A stretch of DNA of 64,000 bases from Bosea sp. NBC_00550 (GCF_026020075.1 NZ_CP102772.1:4926501-4990500), one strand, 5' to 3'. Counted from the first letter of the stretch, positions 47,237 through 56,057 are shown. A program made the numbers and translations. Notes: a model not told the origin generated them from the sequence alone.

Positions 47237-48890
47237 CGTAGAAGTTCGGCTTCGCGTTCGTTGCCCAGCTGATGCCTTGCAGCTTCTTCGAGGCGCCGAG
47301 CTGATAGGCGGCGACATAGAGCGGCACGGCATAGGCCTGGCCGATGATCTCGGCCTGCGCCTGGCCGTAGAGTCGCCGGCGCTCGTCGCCGGTGGCGCCG
47401 ATCGCCTTCGTCAGGATGTCGTCGAGGCTCTTCACGCGGGCGTTGTTGGAGCCATTCGGAGGAATATAGGCCGAATGGAAGACGGTCCGCAGGATGTCCG
47501 GCTCGGCGCGCACATAGTATAGCGAGGTGAGATCATAGTCGTTCGCCCCCGTGCGGGCCGTGTAGCCGCCGGCATCGACCGGATCGAGCTGCAGGTCGAA
47601 GCCCGCCTTCTTCACCGAGAACTGGACGGCCTGGGCCAGCGTCAGGTCCGAGGCGCCCCAAGCGGCCGCGTCGTAGACGAAACGGACGGCGAGCCGTTCT
47701 CCGCCCTTCGCGCGAATGCCTTCGGCATCCCTGGCGCTCCAGCCGGCCTCGTCGAGCAGCCTCGCGGCCTTCTGCGGGTCGAAGCCCCAGCCCGATGCGA
47801 TCTTCGGGTCGTGGTAGAGCGTCGAAGGGCCGAGGATATTGTCGGCCGCCTTCAGGCTGCCGAAGAAGGCGGCCTTGACCGCGGATGGCGCATCGACGGC
47901 GCTCTGGAAGGCCTGGCGGACGCGGGCATCGGCGAAAGGCCCCCGGCTCGTGTTGAGGAAAAGCGCGCGGTTCACGCCGGGGTTCTCCCGCGTCACGACC
48001 TGAAGGCGATTATCCGCCTGGACCGTTCGGAAATTGGCCGGCGGCACCTCGTCGATCGCTTGTGCCTGCCCGCTGCTGAGAGCGCCGAGGCGAACGGAGG
48101 ATTCGGGCAGATACCGGAACACGATGGCGTCGAGATGGGCCGGCCCCTGATGCGCCGCATAGCCGGGGCCCCAGTTGTAGTCGCCACGCTTGGTCAGCCG
48201 GCTGCCGCTGCCCTTGGTGAAGCTTTCGAGCAGGAACGGGCCTGAGCCGATGACGGTATTGGTCGTGCTCTTGGCATTGCGCAGATAGGTCGGCGACTGG
48301 ATGCCGAGATAGGGCAGGCTGAGCCCCTGCAAAAGTGGCGCGAAGGACTGCTTGTAGGAAATGACGAGGGTCCCGGAATCTGGGGCCGCGATGCTGTCGA
48401 CCGGCCCAAGCAGCGATTTCGCGTAGCTCGACGTGGTTTTGGGGTCGAGGATGCGGTCGAAGTTGAACTTCACCGCTTCGGCATCGAGCGGAGTGCCGTC
48501 GCTGAAGGTCACGCCGCGTCGCAGATGGAAGGTGTAGACGGTGTTGTCGGCGTTCACCTCCCAGCGTTCCGCCAGCCAGGGCGCGAAGCGATTATCCTCG
48601 GCCTGGCCGACAAGGGAGTCGACGAGATTGCGCGTGATGAGCGCCGTGATGGAGTTGCCCGTGATCGAGGGGTCGATGATCGCTGTGTCGCTCGCCAGGC
48701 CCACAGTCAGCGTACCACCAGCGACCGGCTTGCCTGCGGGCTGGTTGTCGGCGGCGAATGCCGGGCTGCCCGTCGCAAGCAGGGAAACGGCAACTGCCGC
48801 CGCAAGCAGGCGATGTACACGAGCAGGAGCGGCGTTATGAGGGGATGGGCGCCACGCGCGGCGGACAGTGTGGAGTTCGGCCTGATTCAT
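47217..48890 (-). CDS. Opp/Dpp-type solute-binding protein, SAM-riboswitch operon
   Basis: Family 5 binding protein, 557 aa; Sec signal peptide with a positively charged N-terminus and cleavage near AFA-A48; canonical lobe order (GGTLTVGLASDTAIIDPS at the mature N-terminus). GAAGG precedes the ATG. It is the first large gene downstream of a SAM-II-type riboswitch and the 33-codon ORF. Related in sequence style to the tandem binding proteins at 58002-61311 (FRYLPESSVRLGALSSGQ versus FLPESSVPTGALSSGQ). A sulfur-containing ligand is inferred from the riboswitch. Confidence 0.88.
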   Translation of the reverse strand: MNQAELHTVRRAWRPSPHNAAPARVHRLLAAAVAVSLLATGSPAFAADNQPAGKPVAGGTLTVGLASDTAIIDPSITGNSITALITRNLVDSLVGQAEDNRFAPWLAERWEVNADNTVYTFHLRRGVTFSDGTPLDAEAVKFNFDRILDPKTTSSYAKSLLGPVDSIAAPDSGTLVISYKQSFAPLLQGLSLPYLGIQSPTYLRNAKSTTNTVIGSGPFLLESFTKGSGSRLTKRGDYNWGPGYAAHQGPAHLDAIVFRYLPESSVRLGALSSGQAQAIDEVPPANFRTVQADNRLQVVTRENPGVNRALFLNTSRGPFADARVRQAFQSAVDAPSAVKAAFFGSLKAADNILGPSTLYHDPKIASGWGFDPQKAARLLDEAGWSARDAEGIRAKGGERLAVRFVYDAAAWGASDLTLAQAVQFSVKKAGFDLQLDPVDAGGYTARTGANDYDLTSLYYVRAEPDILRTVFHSAYIPPNGSNNARVKSLDDILTKAIGATGDERRRLYGQAQAEIIGQAYAVPLYVAAYQLGASKKLQGISWATNAKPNFYDAWLAP

Positions 48891-49007
48891 TGAGAAACCT
48901 TCAGATGAAAAGCAGCATCGGCGCGGGCCTGCGATGGCCGCGACCTTGAGCCTTTGGCGCGTTGAAAATCGGTGTTTGGTCGAAGCTGTGCCGGTGAGGT
49001 CGGCGGT

Positions 49008-49109
49008 CTACTTCCCGCCACGACGAGGCGTTTCGCCGGTGCGGGTCCAGTGCAGAAAAGCAGACAGGCGCAGCAGAGCGTGGACGATGAAATTGAAGGG
49101 CACAATCAT
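49008..49109 (-). CDS. Small 33-residue ORF downstream of SAM-II-type riboswitch
   Basis: ATG at 49109 with GAGGAAA six bases before it; stop TAG at 49008-49010. The peptide has a hydrophobic, possibly membrane-inserting first part (residues 1-21, MIVPFNFIVHALLRLSAFLHW) followed by a basic tail with RRGGK. It sits between the riboswitch terminator and the binding-protein gene, 117 bases before the latter. It could be a leader peptide or a small membrane protein; no homolog is recognised. Confidence 0.55.
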   Translation of the reverse strand: MIVPFNFIVHALLRLSAFLHWTRTGETPRRGGK

Positions 49110-49120
49110 GGGCTTTCCTC

Positions 49121-49152
49121 AAAATAAAAGGAGCCCACGGCTATGCTCGTGG
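49121..49152 (-). terminator. Intrinsic terminator of the riboswitch leader
   Basis: On the minus strand, CCACG-(loop)-CGTGG within 49135-49152 is followed by GCTCC and TTTTATTTT. It lies directly after the aptamer, suggesting control of transcription elongation. Confidence 0.7.
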
Positions 49153-49201
49153 TGCTTTTAGCATTGGTGACGCGGTGCAAGCTGCTCCAACAAATCCCGC
49201 G
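49153..49201 (-). promoter_or_regulatory. SAM-II-type riboswitch aptamer
   Basis: Minus-strand leader with the order of conserved blocks expected for SAM-II: P1 5' arm CGCGG (49201-49197), then GATTTG, then CTTGCA, P1 3' arm CCGCG (49175-49171), a short linker with ACCAAT and GCTAAAA (from 49162). AGCA in the loop can pair with TGCT for the pseudoknot. SAM-II elements are known from alphaproteobacterial methionine and sulfur genes; here it controls a peptide-type importer operon. Identified from a remembered consensus, not a covariance search. Confidence 0.72.
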
Positions 49202-49262
49202 AACGTCATGGTCGGAACCACGGCGATATCAGTAATAATCGTTTGGTGACGGCGCTCCGTCA

Positions 49263-49290
49263 ATCGAATGGCTTTTCAAATACATTCGAT
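49263..49290. promoter_or_regulatory. Inverted repeat upstream of the riboswitch operon
   Basis: Perfect 8-bp arms ATCGAATG / CATTCGAT with a 12-base spacer, in the gap between the LLM gene end and the riboswitch. No T run follows on the minus strand, so an operator is likelier than a terminator. Confidence 0.45.
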
Positions 49291-49383
49291 CGCAAGCAAA
49301 AATCCGCTTCGGCCGGGCTCCGGGACGGAATGTTCGACCCGCGCGGCTTTACCGGGAGCTATTCGGCGCGATGCGCCGCGCCG

Positions 49384-50715
49384 CTACCGCCCGGCGAAGA
49401 AGCGGTTGGCCGGGCGTGGAAGGCCGAGATGGTCGCGGAGCGTGGGACCGGTGTACTCGGTCCGGAACAGCCCCCGCCGCTGCAGTTCCGGAACGACCTT
49501 ATCGACGAAATCGTCGAGCCCTGCCGGCAGGTAAGGGAACATCACGTTGAAGCCATCGCTGCCGCGTTCCACCAGCCACTCCTCCATGGCATCCGCGATG
49601 GTCTTCGGCGTGCCGACGAAGGCGAGCCCGCCATAGCCGCCGAGGCGCTGGGCGAGCTGGCGCACCGTCAGGTTCTCGTCGCGTGCGAGTGCGATGGTGC
49701 GCTCGCGGCCGCTCTTGCTCGCATTGGTGTCGGGAATTTCGGGCAGCGGCAGATCGGGATCGAAGCCCGAGGCGTCATGGCCCAGCGCGATCGACAGCGA
49801 GGCGATGGCGCTGTCGTAATGGACGAAGGAATCGAGCAGCGCCCGTTTCTCGCGGGCCTCATCGACACTGTCGCCGACAACGACGAGGACGCCCGGAAGG
49901 ATCTTGAGATGGTCGGGGTTGCGTCCGAACTTCGCCATCCGTCCCTTGACGTCGGCGTAGAAGGCCTGCCCCTCGGCCAGCGTGCGATGTGCCGCGAAGA
50001 CCGCCTCCGCCGTCTCGGCTGCGAGCTGGCGTCCGGCCTCCGAGGCTCCGGCCTGGACGATGACCGGCCAGCCCTGCACGGGCCTCGCTATGTTGAGCGG
50101 GCCGCGCACCGAGAGATGCGGGCCCGTATGGTCGAGCACATGCATCTTGTCGGGGTCGAAATAGAGGCCGCTGTCGCTGTCGCGGATGAAGGCGTCGTCG
50201 GCGAAGGAATCCCACAGGCCGGTGACGACGTCGTAGAACTCGCGCGCCCGGTCATAGCGTTCGCCATGCTCCCGATGCTCGGTGAGGCCGAAATTGAGGG
50301 CGGCATCGGGATTCGAGGTCGTGACGATGTTCCAGCCGGCGCGCCCGCCACTGATATGGTCGAGCGAGGCGAAACGCCGGGCAACGTGATAGGGCGCGTC
50401 GAAGGTGGTCGAGGCGGTGGCGACGAGGCCGATGCGCTCTGTCACGCCGGCGAGCGCCGAAAGCAGCGTGAACGGCTCGAACGAGGTGACCGTATGACTG
50501 CGCTTCAGCGCCTCGACCGGCATGTTCAGCACCGCAAGGTGGTCGGCCATGAAGAAGGCGTCGAACTTGCCGGCTTCGAGCTTCCGGGCGAAGCGCTTGA
50601 GGTGCCCGAAATTGAAGTTGGCATCCGGAAAGGCGCCGGGATAGCGCCAGGCGCCGGTGTGGATGCTGACCGGGCGCATGAAGGCGCCGAGATGAAGCTG
50701 GCGGGGGGACGTCAT
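49384..50715 (-). CDS. LLM flavin monooxygenase, NtaA/SnaA/DszA-like (1)
   Basis: FMNH2-dependent luciferase-like monooxygenase, 443 aa. The group's typical segments are seen: FDAFFMADHLAVL, GLVATASTTFDAPYHVARRFASLDHISGGRAGWNIVTT, and QAGASEAGRQLAAETAEAVF. Such enzymes use reduced flavin from a partner reductase (one is encoded at 51796-52338) to cleave C-S or C-N bonds in organosulfur compounds or chelators. ATG 50715 fits the family start. Substrate unknown. Confidence 0.88.
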   Translation of the reverse strand: MTSPRQLHLGAFMRPVSIHTGAWRYPGAFPDANFNFGHLKRFARKLEAGKFDAFFMADHLAVLNMPVEALKRSHTVTSFEPFTLLSALAGVTERIGLVATASTTFDAPYHVARRFASLDHISGGRAGWNIVTTSNPDAALNFGLTEHREHGERYDRAREFYDVVTGLWDSFADDAFIRDSDSGLYFDPDKMHVLDHTGPHLSVRGPLNIARPVQGWPVIVQAGASEAGRQLAAETAEAVFAAHRTLAEGQAFYADVKGRMAKFGRNPDHLKILPGVLVVVGDSVDEAREKRALLDSFVHYDSAIASLSIALGHDASGFDPDLPLPEIPDTNASKSGRERTIALARDENLTVRQLAQRLGGYGGLAFVGTPKTIADAMEEWLVERGSDGFNVMFPYLPAGLDDFVDKVVPELQRRGLFRTEYTGPTLRDHLGLPRPANRFFAGR

Positions 50716-50965
50716 GGGGAACCCTGCTGGCAAGCCATAGCAAAACGCCCCGCTCAGCTAAGCGTCAGCGGAGCCGCGCGCCATGCTCAGGGGTCAGAAA
50801 ACGATAATCCGTGCGAACCCCGAGCTGTTCGGAGAAGGACCGTCTCCCGAGGCTGTCTTCAGGAGCAAGCGGTTGCCAGGCGAGTGTTTGGTTGCCGGTT
50901 AGGAGTTGCCGGTTCATTCCAAGGAGGGCGTCGGTCGGTATCCTGCATCTTCCTAGCGGGCAGCT

Positions 50966-51556
50966 TCAATGCAATCGGGATGTGGTGCCCGAGCGACCGA
51001 CACGGTGCTCCGGCGCGATGCTCCCGCGACGCCAGAGAAGCTGGTCGAGCAAGCGCAGCCCCTCGGCCCAGTTGCCATGGCCGCTGGCGACGTTGATGTG
51101 TCCGGCGTTCCCGAGATCGACAAAGGCGGCGTCCCACATGTTCGCGATGATCCGCGCGCGATCGATCGCCATGTAGGGGTCCGTTCGGCTGGCCACGACA
51201 ATCGCCGGGAACTGAAACGGCACGTCCGGCAGGGGGCCGAACGAGGTGATGCCCTGAACCCTCGAGATTCTCAGTTCGGGATCCGCCGGGGCCACCACCA
51301 AAGCACCGCCAATTGGAAGATCGGGATAGCGGGCTGCCAGGTGAGCGATGAGCGTCGAACCAAGGCTATGCCCGACGAGGACGGCGCCGGGGCGCCGCAT
51401 CACATGCCGATGGATCGCGCTGATCCATGCTTCCAGATCCGGCGCATGCCAGTCCTTCTGTTGAACACGCTCGGCCCGGTCGATTTCGGTTGCCCATCGG
51501 CTTTGCCAATGAGCGGGCTCGGAATCGTGGAGGCCTGGAACGATGAGGACTGACAT
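50966..51556 (-). CDS. RBBP9/YdeN-family alpha/beta hydrolase
   Basis: Small serine hydrolase of 196 aa. The catalytic set is visible: nucleophile in GHSLGS, Asp in ASRTDPYM, His in GHINVASG. The N-terminus MSVLIVPGLHDSEPAHWQSRW is typical of the family. It lies between LLM and flavin-reductase genes of the sulfur-type island, and similar hydrolases occur in such clusters; its substrate there is not known to me. Gaps of about 250 bases on both sides suggest its own promoter. Confidence 0.85.
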   Translation of the reverse strand: MSVLIVPGLHDSEPAHWQSRWATEIDRAERVQQKDWHAPDLEAWISAIHRHVMRRPGAVLVGHSLGSTLIAHLAARYPDLPIGGALVVAPADPELRISRVQGITSFGPLPDVPFQFPAIVVASRTDPYMAIDRARIIANMWDAAFVDLGNAGHINVASGHGNWAEGLRLLDQLLWRRGSIAPEHRVGRSGTTSRLH

Positions 51557-51795
51557 GGGGCTGCTCCCTCGTGCAGCCCTGATGATCTGCCTGTTGGCTT
51601 CGTTCGGTCAATGAAACGGATTGGCAAATTTGGACTGATTTAGAGGACGGTCCTCTGCCGGGGCGACGGTTTCAAGAACAGCCGCCTTCGCCGGCAGTGT
51701 CTCGCGGACGGAGTCCGGGGCCAAGCGCGCGCTGGCTTTGCATGGAACAATCAGCGGTTCGCCTTCGAAATCTCTCTCGCGCGAATCGGTGCGCC

Positions 51796-52338
51796 TCAGA
51801 TACCGGCGCCGTACTGCAAGCTCTCGTCGAGCTTGCCATAGAGGCCTCGCCAATAGAGCAGGGCGCCCTCATCCTGCGCGTGCCGGATCGCCTTGATGCG
51901 GCCGATGAGGATGGTGTGCGAATGCCGCTCGATCGCTTCCTCGGTTTCGCAATCGAGCACCGCAAGGGCGCCGTCGAGCGTCGGCGCGCCGGTTGCCAAG
52001 CGAGCCCAGTCGCCTTCTTCGAAGCGCGCCTCGCCCTTGAAGCCACCACGCCCGGCGAAACGATCCGCGATGCTCTGGTGCCGGGCCGCGAGCACGTTGA
52101 TCGCGAAGTGGCCGGCGGCTTCGATCGTCGGCCAGGCTGAGGCGTTGCGGTTGACGCAGACGATGACGGTGGGCGGGTCGGCGGACAGCGCCGTCAGCGA
52201 AGTGGCGGTCAAACCTGCACGGCGCCGATCATGGCTCGCGGTGATGACGCTCACGGCGCCCGCGACATTTCTCATCACGGCCTTGAACGCATCGGCGTGA
52301 ATGTCGCGCGCCGCGATAGGCGAAGCTTGTTGGTTCAT
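51796..52338 (-). CDS. Flavin reductase (DIM6/NTAB family)
   Basis: FMN-binding reductase domain protein of 180 aa, with TASHDRRRAGLTATSLTALSADPPTVIVCVNRNAS and FAINVLAARH, typical of NAD(P)H:flavin reductases that partner with LLM monooxygenases. It would supply FMNH2 to the four LLM enzymes nearby. The operator-like repeat at 52406-52422 lies about 70 bases upstream of its ATG, and the Rrf2 gene is immediately upstream in the same direction. Confidence 0.88.
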   Translation of the reverse strand: MNQQASPIAARDIHADAFKAVMRNVAGAVSVITASHDRRRAGLTATSLTALSADPPTVIVCVNRNASAWPTIEAAGHFAINVLAARHQSIADRFAGRGGFKGEARFEEGDWARLATGAPTLDGALAVLDCETEEAIERHSHTILIGRIKAIRHAQDEGALLYWRGLYGKLDESLQYGAGI

Positions 52339-52405
52339 CCGTCACCGCATTCTTTGTGCGGCTCCGAATGCCGCAGGAATTTGTTAAGCGGCGAGGGTTC
52401 TATTG

Positions 52406-52422
52406 TCTATATAATTAGTAGA
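52406..52422. promoter_or_regulatory. Putative Rrf2 operator upstream of flavin reductase gene
   Basis: TCTATATAATTAGTAGA, an imperfect palindrome, lies between the Rrf2 gene stop and the flavin-reductase start. A near-identical site (TCTATAGAATTAATAGA) lies at 62383-62399 upstream of the LLM-importer operon. The shared site suggests one regulator for both. Confidence 0.55.
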
Positions 52423-52425
52423 TAA

Positions 52426-52887
52426 TTAGATTGCGTAGTCAGCCTGAAGCGGCCTGCTCGTCATCGACCGCTGAACCAGATCGGCGATCGTTGTCGTATC
52501 GACGACGCCTGCGATGGCATCGCGGACGTCGCTCATGACCGAGCGAACAGGGCAGGAGTCAATGTCGCCGCAATCTTCACAGGCGCGAAAGGCAGAGCGG
52601 CTGGCGCAGGCGATCGGCGCGATCGGCCCCTCCAAGGCGCGGATCACGGCCCCGACCTTGATCGAGCGAGCCGGCTTGGCGAGCGCGTAGCCGCCGCCCG
52701 GCCCCTTCTTGCTGCGCAGCATGCCGGCATTGCGCAGATCGAGCAGGATGGCGTCGAGGAACTTCTTAGGGATGTTGTTCTTCAGGGCGACGTCGGCGAC
52801 CTGCGCGGTTTCGCCGGCTTCCAGCCGGGCGAGATGCACGATCGCCTTGAGACCGTATTTCCCCTTGTTGGTCAGCACCTGATCCAC
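52426..52887 (-). CDS. Rrf2-family regulator with four cysteines
   Basis: Regulator of 153 aa with an N-terminal winged helix (KYGLKAIVHLARLE...VALKNNIPKKFLDAILLDLRNAGML) and wing residues KKGPGGGYALAKP. Cysteines C94, C103, C106 and C112 could hold an iron-sulfur cluster, as in IscR/NsrR-like members, but with different spacing. It lies next to a flavin reductase and four LLM monooxygenases, so control by sulfur or cysteine status is plausible. That role is inferred from context. Confidence 0.87.
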   Translation of the reverse strand: MDQVLTNKGKYGLKAIVHLARLEAGETAQVADVALKNNIPKKFLDAILLDLRNAGMLRSKKGPGGGYALAKPARSIKVGAVIRALEGPIAPIACASRSAFRACEDCGDIDSCPVRSVMSDVRDAIAGVVDTTTIADLVQRSMTSRPLQADYAI

Positions 52888-53029
52888 CCATGCGTTGAAT
52901 GTATACTTTCTCTATCAAGCTTTGGGCTATTAGCAACATCTTCTCCGCAATGGTGGATGCGGGGAATAATGATCTCGGCGGCAGGAGAGAAATGGAACGG
53001 GCAGATGGTGCCCGTTCCAAGAGACGGCT

Positions 53030-54355
53030 TCAGGCGCTGCGAGCGATCGAAGGGGCAGCTGAATTCGATGCCACGGGCGGCAGCTGAAGGTTGGAGCGGA
53101 AGTCGCCTCCGACATAGTCGGTGTCGATCAGCGCGCGGCGGCGCAGCTCGGGCAGCAGGCCGTTGAGCAGCAGGTCTTCCTGATCGGGGTTGCCGAGGCC
53201 GTGCAGGGTGAGGACATCCAGCACGCCCGCCCGGAAGCGTTCTTCGATCGCATCGGCCAACTGTTCGGGCGTTCCCGCGACGGACCAGTGACCGGTCTCC
53301 TGCGCTTCGATGATGAGCTCGCGCAGCGTCAGCCCCTGCTTGGCATAACGGCTGAAGATTTCCACGCGCCCGCGCCGCCGGTTGGTGCTCGTCACCTCCG
53401 GCAGGAGGCTGTCGGGCAGGGGTTTGTCCAGCGGCAGCCCGGACAGGTCGACATCGCCTCCGAGCATGTCGGCAAGCTTGAGGCGTCCCAGTTCGTAGTC
53501 GATGCGCTCATGCTTTTCCTTCAGGCGCCGGGCGACGTCCGCATCGGATTCCCCGATGACCGAATGGAACGAGTTCATCACGAAGGGCAGGCTGTCGCCG
53601 CGTCCGAAGCTTGCAGCCCGGCGGCGCAGCTCGGTCACGAAGGCGATCGCGCCCTCCAGCTTCGGCTGCGAGGTGTAGACGACCTCGGCATAGCGAGCCC
53701 CGACATTGATGCCGGCTTCGGATTGGCCGGCCTGAAACTGCACCGGGCGCCCCTGCGGCAGCGGCGGCACGTTCAACGGTCCCTGGACGCTGAAATGCCG
53801 GCCCCGGTAGTCGATGCGATGGAATTTCGTCGGGTCGAGCGTGATCGCTCCGGAGGCCTTGCGCGCGAAGGCGTCCCGCTCATTCGCATCATAGAGCGCG
53901 TTGACGATCTCGATGAACTCCGCGGCGCGCGCATAGCGATCTTCCGGGCTGAGCAGCGCCTCGCCGAAATTCTCCTCGCCGACCGAGGAGGTCACGGCGT
54001 TCCAGGCGGCGCGGCCGCCGCTGGCGTGGTCCAGCGTGCCGATCAGGCGTGCCAGATTGTAAGGGTGGTGAAACGTCGTCGAGACCGTCGCCACGAGGCC
54101 GATCCGCGACGTCACCTGGCTGAGCGCGGCGAGCGCAATGATCGGGTCCTGCACTCCGGCGGTTCCGGCGAGGCCGGCGGGGTCGATCTGCAGCAGGTCG
54201 GCCGTGAAGAGACCGGTGATCTTCTCGGCCTCCGCCCTGCGAGCGAATTCGACGGCTCGCTTCGCCCCTGCCGCCGGATCGGCATCGTTCGAAGCCGTGA
54301 TGACATTGGAGGCCCCCATCAGGGTCTTGAGGCGGCGGCGAGGGGCGGACGACAT
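53030..54355 (-). CDS. LLM flavin monooxygenase, NtaA/SnaA/DszA-like (2)
   Basis: Luciferase-like monooxygenase, 441 aa. It has FTADLLQID, GLVATVSTTFHHPYNLARLIGTLDHASGGRAAWNAVTS and QAGQSEAGINVGARYAEVVY, like the enzyme at 49384-50715 but clearly distinct. It is the last gene of the minus-strand operon that starts with the LLM gene at 62339, 46 bases after the double ATPase gene. Imported substrate would be cleaved by this enzyme with reduced flavin. Substrate unknown. Confidence 0.88.
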   Translation of the reverse strand: MSSAPRRRLKTLMGASNVITASNDADPAAGAKRAVEFARRAEAEKITGLFTADLLQIDPAGLAGTAGVQDPIIALAALSQVTSRIGLVATVSTTFHHPYNLARLIGTLDHASGGRAAWNAVTSSVGEENFGEALLSPEDRYARAAEFIEIVNALYDANERDAFARKASGAITLDPTKFHRIDYRGRHFSVQGPLNVPPLPQGRPVQFQAGQSEAGINVGARYAEVVYTSQPKLEGAIAFVTELRRRAASFGRGDSLPFVMNSFHSVIGESDADVARRLKEKHERIDYELGRLKLADMLGGDVDLSGLPLDKPLPDSLLPEVTSTNRRRGRVEIFSRYAKQGLTLRELIIEAQETGHWSVAGTPEQLADAIEERFRAGVLDVLTLHGLGNPDQEDLLLNGLLPELRRRALIDTDYVGGDFRSNLQLPPVASNSAAPSIARSA

Positions 54356-54401
54356 GGGGAACTCCTTCTCTTGGGTCTATCGTTGAGCGGTTGCGTCGAG
54401 C

Positions 54402-56057
54402 TCAGGAGAGAGTGGACACGGCATCGAGCAGGGCGCGCGTGTAGCTGTGGCTCGGCTGCGCGAAGACCGTCTCGACCGCGCCGGCCTCGACGATCCGGCC
54501 GTCCTTCATCACCAGGACACGATCCGTCAGATGGTGGATGACGCCGAGATCGTGGGAGATGAAGAGCAGGGCGGTGCCCGATGCCGCCTGCAGCTCGGCC
54601 AGCAGATCGAGCACCTGCGCCTGCACGGAGACGTCGAGCGCGCTGACCGGCTCGTCGGCGATCAACAGTTTCGGACGCGGGGCAAAGGCGCGCGCGATCG
54701 CGACGCGCTGGCGCTGTCCGCCGGAAAGCTCGCGCGGATAACGGTCGAGGAAGGCGGACCCCAGGCGTACGGCGTCGAGAACCTCGACGACGCGCCGGCG
54801 TCGGTCGCGGCCGAAGATGCCGACCGTATCGAGGCTTTCGCCGACGATCTTCTCGACGGTGTAGCGCGGATCGAAGGAACTCAGCGCGTCCTGCGCGATC
54901 AGCTGCATGCTGGCGCGCCGCGAACGGCGCTCGGCCTCGCTGCGATGGCTCCAGGGCTGGCCGTCGACGAGAACCGCCCCACTATCGGGCTCGACGAGCC
55001 CGAGCACGATCTTCGCCACGGTGGTCTTGCCCGAGCCGGACTCGCCGACGATGCCCAGGGCCTCGCCGGCAGCCAGATCGAAGGAGACGTTGTTGACCGC
55101 GAAGGCGCCGCTCGGACCACCATAGCGCTTGACGAGATTGCTGGCCGCGAGCACGCGCTGAGCCGGGTCGATGCGCTTCGGCGGCAGCGGAATGCGTTGG
55201 CGCTCTGCTGGCGATTGCGGGGAGGGAGTGCCGGTTTCTGCCGGCGAGGCCGGCGATAATCGAAAGCCTCGGGAACCAGCGGAAGGCACGGCATCGAGCA
55301 GCTGCCGCGTATAAGGATGTACCGGCTGGGTGAGAATCTGGTGCGTCGGTCCTTCCTCGACGATGCGGCCCTGCTTCATCACCAGGACGCGGTCGGCGAG
55401 GCGCGACACGACGGCGAGGTCGTGGCTGATCAGCAGCAGCGTGTGCCCGGCCTGCTTCCGCTCCGCCAGCAGGTCGAGAATCTGCTTCTGCACGGTCGCG
55501 TCCAGCGCCGTGGTGGGCTCGTCGGCGATCAGCAGGGACGGCTGCCGGGCGATGGCCGTGGCGATCAGCGCCCGCTGCCGCAGCCCGCCTGAAAGCTGGT
55601 GAGGATATTGCGGCAGGCGCCGCTCAGGATCGGGAATGCCGACCGAGCGCAGCAGGGCACGGCTCTCGTCGCGGATGTCGCGGCGCCTGAACACGCCCGG
55701 ACTGCCGAAGGCGTCCGCGAGCTGTTGGGAGACCTTGCGCAGCGGGTCAAGCGAGACGAGCGCATCCTGCAGGACGAAGCCGATCGTCTCGCCGCGCAGG
55801 CGCCGCCAGTCGCGCTCGCGAAAGCCGACCACGCCGCCGCCGGCAATGTCGAAGCGGCTGGCGCCGATGACGGCGCCGGGGCCGGAGAGCCCGATCAGCG
55901 CGCGGGCCGTCACCGACTTGCCCGAACCGGACTCGCCGACCAGAGCGACCGTCTCGCCCGGATGGATCGTCAGGTCGATGCCATGAACGAAGCGATTCTC
56001 TTCCCGGCCGTGACGGAAGGCGATGGTGAGGTCTCGGATCTCGACGAGCGGTGTCAT
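54402..56057 (-). CDS. Double ABC ATPase of an Opp/Dpp-type importer (second operon)
   Basis: Single chain of 551 aa with two ATPase domains: the first (about 1-255) has [17 protein letters not shown] and LLIADEP; the second (about 305-551) has [17 protein letters not shown] and LLIADEP. Same architecture as the gene at 43747-45426, so the two operons share ancestry. ATG 56057 overlaps the permease stop by 4 bases. Confidence 0.9.
   Translation of the reverse strand: MTPLVEIRDLTIAFRHGREENRFVHGIDLTIHPGETVALVGESGSGKSVTARALIGLSGPGAVIGASRFDIAGGGVVGFRERDWRRLRGETIGFVLQDALVSLDPLRKVSQQLADAFGSPGVFRRRDIRDESRALLRSVGIPDPERRLPQYPHQLSGGLRQRALIATAIARQPSLLIADEPTTALDATVQKQILDLLAERKQAGHTLLLISHDLAVVSRLADRVLVMKQGRIVEEGPTHQILTQPVHPYTRQLLDAVPSAGSRGFRLSPASPAETGTPSPQSPAERQRIPLPPKRIDPAQRVLAASNLVKRYGGPSGAFAVNNVSFDLAAGEALGIVGESGSGKTTVAKIVLGLVEPDSGAVLVDGQPWSHRSEAERRSRRASMQLIAQDALSSFDPRYTVEKIVGESLDTVGIFGRDRRRRVVEVLDAVRLGSAFLDRYPRELSGGQRQRVAIARAFAPRPKLLIADEPVSALDVSVQAQVLDLLAELQAASGTALLFISHDLGVIHHLTDRVLVMKDGRIVEAGAVETVFAQPSHSYTRALLDAVSTLS

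Noticed and set aside
48901..49122. 73-codon minus-strand ORF in the riboswitch leader
   Set aside because: Its start has a poorer ribosome site than the 33-codon ORF in another frame, and it runs into the binding-protein gene start without family features.
49243..51096. Plus-strand open frame of 617 codons
   Set aside because: It is antisense to the LLM gene at 49384-50715 and has no family features; the LLM gene has clear motifs.
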